Assembly: GCA_947178045.1 (NCBI GenBank)
Contig: CAMWWR010000165.1
Location: forward strand, 1 to 5,270
DNA from: an uncultured Clostridia bacterium
Lineage (GTDB): Bacteria; Bacillota; Clostridia; Lachnospirales; Lachnospiraceae
DNA: 5,270 nucleotides
Direction: 5' to 3'
A program made the position numbers and the translations under genes. How positions within the stretch are numbered: position 1 is the first letter of the stretch; each line of letters opens with the position of its first letter. Positions 1 through 4,604 of the stretch are shown piece by piece. A model generated the notes under the pieces. The model had not been told where the DNA came from. It saw nothing but the letters and a program-made list of their open reading frames with translations, and did no database searches.

Positions 1-79
1 GACGGATTTTTGTACCTTTACAATTAAGGTTGACATTTCGTTTCGCAATTGCCTAATAAAAACACCTCGCAGAAACAGA

Positions 80-107
80 AGGCTGAACTGTAACGGCAGT
101 TCGGCTT
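80..107. repeat. 11-bp stem-loop
   Basis: The arms AGGCTGAACTG (80-90) and CAGTTCGGCTT (97-107) pair over 11 positions with two G-T wobbles and a 6-nt loop. On the plus strand the stem is followed by GC-rich DNA with no T-run, so it is not a standard terminator in that direction. Read on the minus strand it is followed by a moderately T-rich stretch (CTTCTGTTTCTG), which would make a weak terminator. No minus-strand gene is seen that would need it. Its right arm overlaps the left copy of the 10-bp direct repeat at 105-114. Confidence 0.5.
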
Positions 108-114
108 CCGCGTC
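105..114 (+). repeat. 10-bp direct repeat, left copy (putative target-site duplication)
   Basis: CTTCCGCGTC is repeated perfectly at 288-297. The two copies sit immediately outside the inverted-repeat unit at 115-287, as duplicated target DNA would after an insertion. Confidence 0.5.
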
Positions 115-287
115 CACGACAAACGCATGAATGAACATTCTGTTAACAGATCCAATGAATATACAGAAAAATTTCCCGAAACCAAATATTTATACATGAT
201 GCCTCCGAAAGTATAGTGAAAATCTGCTCGATTTTTACATTTTGATAACACTCTGTTCATGGTTTATTCATTCCTGCGTTTGTCGTG
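115..287. mobile_element. MITE-like 173-bp element with terminal inverted repeats
   Basis: The left end (115-135, beginning CACGACAAACGC) and the right end (267-287, ending GCGTTTGTCGTG) are inverted copies of each other, 20 of 21 positions matching. Both ends abut exactly a perfect 10-bp direct repeat, CTTCCGCGTC, at 105-114 and 288-297. Terminal inverted repeats plus a flanking target-site duplication are the hallmark of a non-autonomous insertion element. The interior is AT-rich, contains no credible coding region, and carries a further imperfect inverted repeat (133-148 against 243-258, 12 of 16). The right end lies 19 bp upstream of the xylB -35 box, so the element may have replaced or brought in upstream control sequence. 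I cannot assign it to an insertion-sequence family. The alternative is a pair of inverted regulator sites. Confidence 0.5.
139..150. repeat. 12-bp perfect palindrome
   Basis: TCTGTTAACAGA is its own reverse complement. It lies just inside the left terminal inverted repeat and could be a protein-binding site or simply part of the fold-back structure of the element. No function can be assigned from sequence alone. Confidence 0.35.
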
Positions 288-297
288 CTTCCGCGTC
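288..297 (+). repeat. 10-bp direct repeat, right copy (putative target-site duplication)
   Basis: This is a perfect copy of CTTCCGCGTC at 105-114, directly adjoining the right terminal inverted repeat. It ends 9 bp before the xylB -35 box. Confidence 0.5.
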
Positions 298-306
298 ACA
301 GATTGA

Positions 307-335
307 TTGACAAAACTTCGGAGAATTGTTATCAT
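307..335 (+). promoter_or_regulatory. Sigma-A type promoter of xylB
   Basis: A perfect -35 box TTGACA (307-312) is followed by a 17-bp spacer and a -10 box TATCAT (330-335, one mismatch to TATAAT). A TG dinucleotide at 327-328 makes it an extended -10. Transcription would begin near 342 and leave a leader of about 67 nt before the xylB start codon. The first three bases of the -35 box can also be read as a TTG start codon in frame with xylB. The promoter reading is much the better explanation. Confidence 0.8.
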
Positions 336-355
336 AGACAGTGTAGCATACATAA

Positions 356-379
356 TTAGTTTAGTAAATGAACAATTAA
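356..379. promoter_or_regulatory. Candidate XylR-like operator in the xylB leader
   Basis: An AT-rich dyad has outer arms TTAGTT (356-361) and AATTAA (374-379), matching at five of six positions. The inner part TTTAGTAAA (360-368) is itself symmetric, and AACAA follows at 371-375. ROK-family XylR operators in Firmicutes have the general form TTAGTTTGTT-spacer-AACAAACTAA, and this site resembles that only partly. Its place just downstream of the predicted transcription start suits a repressor that blocks the xylB promoter. The inner positions match poorly, and no xylR gene is in the window. Confidence 0.25.
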
Positions 380-395
380 AAAATAATCAGAATAT

Positions 396-400
396 GGAGG
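396..400 (+). promoter_or_regulatory. Ribosome binding site of xylB
   Basis: GGAGG lies 8 nt before the ATG at 409-411, which is ideal spacing and decides the start. The in-frame ATG at 394-396 overlaps this site and has only AT-rich sequence ahead of it. Confidence 0.85.
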
Positions 401-408
401 AAAAGGGT

Positions 409-1881
409 ATGCTTTATGTAGGTGTGGATTTGGGGACCTCCTCGGTCAAGCTCGTGCTGATGGAGGAGAGCGGAGAAATCAAAAACATTGTGACCAGGGA
501 GTATCCGCTGTACTTTCCGAAGCCGGGCTGGTCGGAGCAGAAGCCGGAGGACTGGTGGACGCAGTTCGTGTCGGGCATGAAGGAACTGCTCGACGGATTT
601 GACCGCAGTCAGGTGGACGGCATCAGCTTCGGCGGCCAGATGCACGGCCTTGTTATTCTTGACAAGGACGACAACGTGCTGCGTCCGGCCATCCTCTGGA
701 ATGACGGCCGCACACAGGAGGAATGCGATTATCTGAATATTACGGTCGGGCGCGAGAAGATTTCCTCTTACACGGCAAACATGGCACTGACCGGCTTTAC
801 GGCGCCGAAGCTTTTGTGGGTAAAGAAGCATGAGCCGGAGATCTTCGCAAAGATCGAGAAGATCATGCTGCCGAAGGACTATCTCGCATACCGGCTTTCC
901 GGCGTTCACTGCACGGACGTTTCCGATGCCTCGGGCATGCTTTTGTTTGATGTGAAGAACAAATGCTGGTCAAAGGAGATGATCGAGCTTGTCGGCATCC
1001 GCGAGGAACAGCTTGCAAGGGTGTTCGAATCGTATGAGGCGGTCGGCACGCTGACGGCGCAGTCGGCGGAGGAGCTCGGACTTCCGGAAAGCGTGCGCGT
1101 GATCGCGGGCGCGGGGGACAACGCGGCAGGAGCGGTCGGCACCGGCACGCTGGAGCACGGCATGTGCAGCGTTTCGCTCGGCACCTCGGGCACCGTGTTC
1201 ATCGCGACGGACGAGTTTGCCGTGGATGCCGACAACGCAATGCATTCCTTCGCCCACGCGAATGGCAAATATCATTTCCTCGGCTGTATGCTGTCCGCGG
1301 CTTCCGCAAATAAATGGTGGATGGATGAGATCATCGGCACGAAGGATTATCCGAAGGAGCAGGAGGGCATCTGCAAGCTCGGCGACAACCAGGTGTTCTT
1401 CCTTCCGTACCTGATGGGCGAGCGCACGCCGCACAACAATCCGAACGCGAGAGGTACGTTTGTGGGCATGACAATGGATACGACGCGCGCGGATATGACC
1501 GAGGCGGTGCTGGAGGGCGTCACCTTTGCCCTGCGCGATGCGCTGGAGATCGCCCGCTCCTTCGGCGTAAAAATCGAGCGCGTGCGCCTGAACGGCGGCG
1601 GCGCAAAGAGCCCGCTCTGGTGCCGGATCGTCGCAAATATCATGAATGTGAAGGTTGACAAGATCAACAGCGAGGAGGGCCCGGGCTTTGGCGCGGCGAT
1701 TCTGGCCGCGGTCGGCTGCGGCAAATTTGCGTCCGTGGAGGAGGCTGCCGCAAAGCTGATCAAGGTGGTGAGCACGACGGAGCAGGAGGCAGAGCTCGTA
1801 GAAAAATACGAGAAGAAATATCAGACCTTCCGCCAGATCTATCCGGCGCTCAGACCGGTCTACGATGAGATCGTGAAGTAG
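409..1881 (+). CDS. xylB: D-xylulokinase (FGGY family sugar kinase)
   Basis: XylB phosphorylates D-xylulose with ATP to D-xylulose 5-phosphate in the cytoplasm, linking xylose isomerisation to the pentose phosphate pathway. The protein is 490 aa, the usual family length. The N-terminal phosphate-binding motif is DLGTSSVK (7-14). GGQMHG (75-80) and the WNDGR stretch (97-101) are substrate-pocket motifs shared with E. coli XylB. AGAGDNAAGAVG (233-244) contains the likely catalytic base D237, with D7 as the other conserved acid. SLGTSG (256-261), FLPYLMGERTPHNNP (331-345) and LNGGGAKS (394-401) complete the C-terminal actin-like ATPase lobe. The start at 409 is chosen because GGAGG precedes it by 8 nt and because homologues begin at this point. 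A longer in-frame reading from TTG at 307 would run through the promoter. No isomerase or transporter gene adjoins it here. An L-ribulokinase or gluconate kinase assignment is less likely given the close match to XylB motifs. Confidence 0.96.
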   Translation: MLYVGVDLGTSSVKLVLMEESGEIKNIVTREYPLYFPKPGWSEQKPEDWWTQFVSGMKELLDGFDRSQVDGISFGGQMHGLVILDKDDNVLRPAILWNDGRTQEECDYLNITVGREKISSYTANMALTGFTAPKLLWVKKHEPEIFAKIEKIMLPKDYLAYRLSGVHCTDVSDASGMLLFDVKNKCWSKEMIELVGIREEQLARVFESYEAVGTLTAQSAEELGLPESVRVIAGAGDNAAGAVGTGTLEHGMCSVSLGTSGTVFIATDEFAVDADNAMHSFAHANGKYHFLGCMLSAASANKWWMDEIIGTKDYPKEQEGICKLGDNQVFFLPYLMGERTPHNNPNARGTFVGMTMDTTRADMTEAVLEGVTFALRDALEIARSFGVKIERVRLNGGGAKSPLWCRIVANIMNVKVDKINSEEGPGFGAAILAAVGCGKFASVEEAAAKLIKVVSTTEQEAELVEKYEKKYQTFRQIYPALRPVYDEIVK

Positions 1882-1894
1882 GAAGCGGCGATGC

Positions 1895-1930
1895 GCGGCA
1901 GGCTCTGTGTCAGAGCATTGAGTCTGCCGC
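1895..1930 (+). other. Bulged stem-loop between xylB and tex
   Basis: The outer stem GCGGCAG (1895-1901) pairs with CTGCCGC (1924-1930). The inner stem GCTCTG (1902-1907) pairs with CAGAGC (1911-1916) around a 3-nt loop. A 7-nt bulge (1917-1923) lies on the 3' side. AAAGAAATC follows instead of a T-run, so it is not an ordinary intrinsic terminator. It starts 13 nt after the xylB stop and could protect the 3' end of xylB mRNA or slow polymerase without fully ending transcription. Confidence 0.5.
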
Positions 1931-1962
1931 AAAGAAATCGGAATTCGGAATGACAGCGGCAT

Positions 1963-1968
1963 TATTAT
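1963..1968 (+). promoter_or_regulatory. Possible -10 box for tex
   Basis: TATTAT matches TATAAT at five of six positions and lies 22 bp before the tex start codon. No recognisable -35 box lies 16-18 bp upstream. A start of transcription here would leave a leader of roughly 15 nt, just long enough for the ribosome binding site. This is a weak candidate. Read-through from xylB is the alternative. Confidence 0.2.
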
Positions 1969-1976
1969 TTGGGAAT

Positions 1977-1980
1977 GGAG
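1977..1980 (+). promoter_or_regulatory. Ribosome binding site of tex
   Basis: GGAG precedes the ATG at 1991 by 10 nt, slightly longer than ideal. No better start lies nearby, and the encoded MDIIEKL matches the usual beginning of Tex proteins. Confidence 0.6.
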
Positions 1981-1990
1981 TTATCTGGAA

Positions 1991-4405
1991 ATGGATATTA
2001 TCGAAAAACTGAGGGCGGAGCTGGGAATCCGGCGGGAGCAGGTCGAGGCGACCATAAAGCTGATCGACGAGGGAAACACGATCCCGTTTATCGCGCGCTA
2101 CCGCAAGGAGGTGACGGGCTCGCTCAATGACGAGGTGCTTCGGAATCTCTCGGAGCGGCTTATTTACCTGCGCAATCTCGAGGAGAAGAAGGAGCAGGTG
2201 CTCGGCAGCATTGAGGAGCAGGGGAAATTGACGGAGGAGCTGAGGGCGGCGATCCTCGCGGCGGAAACAATGGTCGTCGTCGAGGATCTGTACCGCCCGT
2301 ACCGCCCGAAGCGCCGCACGAGGGCGACGATTGCGAAGGAGAAGGGGCTGGAGCCGCTGGCGGAGCTGATCTGGCAGCAGGAGACGAAAACGCCGCTGCT
2401 TGAGGCCGCCGCAGCGTATGTGAGCGCTGAGAAGGAGGTCGCGGACGCGCAGGAGGCGCTGCAGGGAGCGATGGATATTCTGGCCGAGCGCGTATCCGAC
2501 GAGGCGGAGTACCGCATTCAGATCCGCGCGCTCACGAGCGAGGTGGGAAGCATCCGCTCGGAGGCGAAGGACGACAAGGCGGAGACGGTCTACGAGATGT
2601 ACTATCATTTCGAGGAAAAGCTGGACAAGCTGGCGGGACACCGCGTGCTGGCTTTAAACCGCGGCGAGGCCGAGAAGGTGCTGAGCGTAAAGATTATTGC
2701 GCCGGAGGACCGGATTATTACCTGGCTCGAGAACCAGATTGTAAAGAAGGGCAACCCGGTTACGGAGGACACGATTAAGGCGGTAATCCGTGACAGCTAC
2801 GACCGCCTGATCGCCCCGGCAATCGAGCGGGAGCTGCGGAACGAGCTGACCGAGAAGGCGGAGGACGGCGCTATCCATGTATTCGGGCGGAATCTCGGAC
2901 AGCTGCTGATGCAGCCGCCGATCTCCGGGCAGGTTGTGCTCGGCTGGGACCCGGGCATCCGGACGGGCTGCAAGCTCGCCGTTGTCGACGCGACCGGCAA
3001 GGTGCTCGACACGGCGGTCATTTATCCGGTCGCTTCCTCAAAGGCGCGGGTGGACGAGGCGAAGCGCATCGTGAAGCGCCTGATCGAAAAGTATAATATC
3101 ACTCTTATTTCTGTCGGCAACGGCACCGCGTCGCGCGAGTCCGAGCAGGTGATCGTCGAGCTGCTGAAGGAGCTCGACAGGCCGGTGCAGTATGTCATTG
3201 TCAGCGAGGCCGGCGCGAGCGTATATTCGGCGAGCAAGCTGGCGACCGAGGAGTTCCCGGATTTCGACGTTGCGCAGAGGAGCGCGGCCTCGATCGCGAG
3301 GCGGCTGCAGGACCCTCTGGCGGAGCTTGTCAAAATCGAGCCGAAGGCGATCGGCGTCGGGCAGTATCAGCATGATATGAACCAGAAAAAGCTCAGCGAC
3401 GCGCTGACCGGCGTTGTCGAGGACTGCGTGAACCGGGTCGGTGTCGACCTGAATACGGCGTCAGCGGCGCTGCTCGAGTATATTTCCGGAATTTCAAAGC
3501 CGATTGCGAAAAATATTGTCGCCTACCGCGAGGAGAACGGGAAATTCCGCACGAGGCAGCAGCTGCTGAAGGTGCCGAAGCTCGGGCCGAAGGCGTTCGA
3601 GCAGTGCGCGGGTTTTTTGCGCATCGCCGACGGCACGAACCCGCTCGATGCGACGAGCGTGCATCCGGAATCGTACGCTGCCGCGGAGAAGCTGCTGGAG
3701 AGCCTCGGCTTCGCGGTTTCCGATATCAAGAAGCTGCAGGCGGAGACAAAGAGCGCACAGGCGCAGGCAAGGAAGGCCGCAAAGGAGGCCGAGCAGGCAG
3801 CGGAGGCCAGAGAGCGCAGAGAAGGCCGCAGAAAGGAAAAAACGGTTCAGGCCCGCAATGCGAATACCGCCATGGGCCAGCTGCTTATGAAGGCGATGGG
3901 CGCGGGGATACCGGCGGAGGAGAAAGCGGACGAGAGAAGAAAGACGTCTGGCGGCAGGAAGACAGCTGATGGCAAAGGGGAGGCTGTATCTGCAGAAAAG
4001 GCAGGATTATCCCATCTTGGCTCCCTGATCCGTGACAGGAAGAAGCTGGCCGCCGAGCTCGGCATCGGTGAGATTACGCTGAGTGATATTATCAAGGAGC
4101 TAGAGAAGCCGGGGCGCGACCCGCGGGACGAGATGCCGAAGCCGATTCTGCGCACGGATGTGCTGGAGATGAAGGATCTGGCGGAGGGGATGGTGCTTAA
4201 GGGAACCGTCCGGAATGTCATTGATTTCGGCGCGTTCGTCGATATCGGCGTGCACCAGGACGGGCTCGTGCATATTTCTCAGATGGCGAAGAACCGGTTT
4301 GTCAAGCATCCGCTCGATGTTGTGAGCGTCGGGGATATCGTCGAGGTGAAGGTCATGAGTGTCGACCTGCAGAAGAAGAGAATTCAGTTGACAATGATTT
4401 TGTAG
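1991..4405 (+). CDS. tex: Tex family RNA/DNA-binding transcription accessory protein
   Basis: Tex (YhgF/YdcI family) proteins are cytoplasmic nucleic-acid-binding proteins related to eukaryotic Spt6 and tied to transcription. Their exact biochemical role is not settled. The 804-aa product shows the full order of domains. The helical Tex N-terminal region spans about 1-310 and includes NTIPFIARYRKEVTG (29-43) and EDLYRPYRPKRRTRAT (98-113). A YqgF/RNase H-like domain follows from about 315 to 445, with WDPGIRTGCK (319-328) and the family signature VGNGTASRESE (375-385). QDPLAELVKIEPKAIGVGQY spans 440-459, two helix-hairpin-helix motifs lie at about 485-545, KPGRDPR is at 706-712, and a C-terminal S1 domain covers about 731-803 (NVIDFGAFVDIGVHQDGLVHIS). 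Family members are commonly 715-785 aa. The excess is a lysine/glutamate/alanine-rich insertion at about 581-676. The protein stops right at the end of the S1 fold, without the basic tail seen in some relatives. It lies 109 bp after xylB in the same direction. Confidence 0.96.
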   Translation: MDIIEKLRAELGIRREQVEATIKLIDEGNTIPFIARYRKEVTGSLNDEVLRNLSERLIYLRNLEEKKEQVLGSIEEQGKLTEELRAAILAAETMVVVEDLYRPYRPKRRTRATIAKEKGLEPLAELIWQQETKTPLLEAAAAYVSAEKEVADAQEALQGAMDILAERVSDEAEYRIQIRALTSEVGSIRSEAKDDKAETVYEMYYHFEEKLDKLAGHRVLALNRGEAEKVLSVKIIAPEDRIITWLENQIVKKGNPVTEDTIKAVIRDSYDRLIAPAIERELRNELTEKAEDGAIHVFGRNLGQLLMQPPISGQVVLGWDPGIRTGCKLAVVDATGKVLDTAVIYPVASSKARVDEAKRIVKRLIEKYNITLISVGNGTASRESEQVIVELLKELDRPVQYVIVSEAGASVYSASKLATEEFPDFDVAQRSAASIARRLQDPLAELVKIEPKAIGVGQYQHDMNQKKLSDALTGVVEDCVNRVGVDLNTASAALLEYISGISKPIAKNIVAYREENGKFRTRQQLLKVPKLGPKAFEQCAGFLRIADGTNPLDATSVHPESYAAAEKLLESLGFAVSDIKKLQAETKSAQAQARKAAKEAEQAAEARERREGRRKEKTVQARNANTAMGQLLMKAMGAGIPAEEKADERRKTSGGRKTADGKGEAVSAEKAGLSHLGSLIRDRKKLAAELGIGEITLSDIIKELEKPGRDPRDEMPKPILRTDVLEMKDLAEGMVLKGTVRNVIDFGAFVDIGVHQDGLVHISQMAKNRFVKHPLDVVSVGDIVEVKVMSVDLQKKRIQLTMIL
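3731..4018 (+). other. Low-complexity charged insertion within tex
   Basis: This stretch encodes about residues 581-676 of Tex, between the helix-hairpin-helix region and the conserved segment leading to KPGRDPR. Residues 583-617 are rich in A, K, E, R and Q with coiled-coil character. Then comes NTAMGQLLMKAMG (625-637 within the protein) and a polar K/R/G/E-rich linker (643-670). The reading frame is intact on both sides, so this is not a frameshift. Arginine codons AGA/AGG look more frequent here than in the rest of the gene. Tex proteins I recall have only a short link at this point. Confidence 0.65.
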
Positions 4406-4432
4406 AAGAGAATCCTGCTGACAATGATGCTG
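4373..4432 (+). repeat. 30-bp in-frame tandem duplication at the tex 3' end
   Basis: Two adjacent 30-nt units (4373-4402 and 4403-4432) match at 24 of 30 positions. The first encodes the last ten codons of Tex (KKRIQLTMIL). The second begins with the stop TAG, aligned to the Lys codon AAG of the first unit, and would otherwise read KRILLTMML. In the same frame it continues for eight more codons to a TGA at 4457-4459. It therefore looks like an old tandem duplication in which one A-to-T change created the present stop. Confidence 0.65.
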
Positions 4433-4442
4433 CGCTTCCATC

Positions 4443-4471
4443 TGGGAAAACACTGCTGATATCATTTCCCA
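4443..4471. repeat. Stem-loop downstream of tex
   Basis: The arms TGGGAAA (4443-4449) and TTTCCCA (4465-4471) pair perfectly over 7 bp around a 15-nt loop. The loop ends in the 8-bp palindrome TGATATCA (4457-4464). No T-run follows. Confidence 0.4.
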
Positions 4472-4473
4472 CA

Positions 4474-4516
4474 CCGGATTTGCACCGCGAAGCAGCGTAT
4501 TTCCCGGCAAATCCGG
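4474..4516. repeat. 10-bp perfect inverted repeat
   Basis: CCGGATTTGC (4474-4483) and GCAAATCCGG (4507-4516) are exact inverted copies separated by 23 nt. No T-run follows in either direction. It could help shape or stabilise the tex mRNA 3' end, or be a protein site. It forms part of a row of hairpins between two converging genes. Confidence 0.5.
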
Positions 4517-4556
4517 AAGCCTCTGAAAGAGGAAAGCCTCTTTTAGAGGCTTTGCA
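4517..4556. terminator. Intrinsic terminator, probably bidirectional
   Basis: The core hairpin is AAAGCCTCT (4533-4541), a TTT loop, and AGAGGCTTT (4545-4553). It is the A-tract, GC-stem, T-tract form usual in Firmicutes, though the plus-strand T-run is only three bases. On the minus strand the same stem is followed by TTTCCTCTTTC, a better T-rich tail, so it would also end transcription of the converging regulator gene. A second copy of AAGCCTCT at 4517-4524 can form a small hairpin with 4528-4532 or compete for the right arm at 4545-4552. Confidence 0.65.
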
Positions 4557-4571
4557 TCCCGCTGAAGGCTC

Positions 4572-4604
4572 TAAGGAAGCGCTGATTAAATCAGTGCTTC
4601 CTTA
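4572..4604. terminator. Long hairpin at the 3' end of the regulator gene
   Basis: A stem of 15 bp with one G-T pair (TAAGGAAGCGCTGAT at 4572-4586 against ATCAGTGCTTCCTTA at 4590-4604) closes on a 3-nt loop. Its right arm ends exactly on the stop codon of the minus-strand gene (4604-4602). On the minus strand the stem ends in CTTCCTTA rather than a long T-run. It probably acts with the hairpin at 4533-4553 to separate the two converging genes, and it could be a dispersed repeat in this genome. Confidence 0.55.

Larger units (their letters stand above)
1..306. other. AT-rich intergenic region upstream of xylB
   Basis: No convincing gene is present. All three forward frames are closed early: stops fall at 25-27 in frame 1, 128-130 in frame 2 and 54-56 in frame 3. 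If the 3' end of an upstream gene lies here, it contributes only a few unrecognisable residues. A 78-codon open stretch on the minus strand (260-24) runs through the inverted repeats, has no family resemblance that I recognise, and is cysteine/phenylalanine-rich like random translation. The contents that can be supported are a hairpin (80-107), a MITE-like unit (115-287) with flanking direct repeats, and a 12-bp perfect palindrome (139-150). Confidence 0.6.

Noticed and set aside
30..59. Second promoter candidate: perfect TTGACA at 30-35
   Set aside because: The possible -10 sequences at 17-18 bp (CTAATA, TAATAA) match the consensus poorly, and no gene follows closely enough to support it.
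24..260. 78-codon minus-strand open reading frame
   Set aside because: It crosses the inverted repeats of the element, has random-looking composition with no recognised motif, and has no neighbouring gene in the same direction.
394..396. ATG at 394 as the xylB start
   Set aside because: It overlaps the ribosome binding site of the ATG at 409 and has no Shine-Dalgarno sequence of its own.
1..408. Riboswitch, T-box or CRISPR repeats upstream of xylB
   Set aside because: No T-box motif, no known riboswitch core and no regularly spaced repeats were seen. The leader after the promoter is only about 67 nt and AT-rich.
376..1962. Long minus-strand open frames opposite xylB (376-909, 906-1268, 970-1962, 1347-1775)
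   Set aside because: They lie antisense to a gene with clear XylB motifs. The translations are rich in R, H, L, A and S in the way expected of the reverse complement of GC-rich coding DNA.
1910..4510. Minus- and plus-strand open frames overlapping tex (such as 1910-2641, 3038-3373, 3604-3969, 3847-4221, 4100-4510)
   Set aside because: All overlap the intact Tex frame, show no protein-family motifs, and have low-complexity compositions typical of shadow frames. The 3604-3969 plus-strand frame was examined as a possible frameshift partner, but the Tex frame is continuous.
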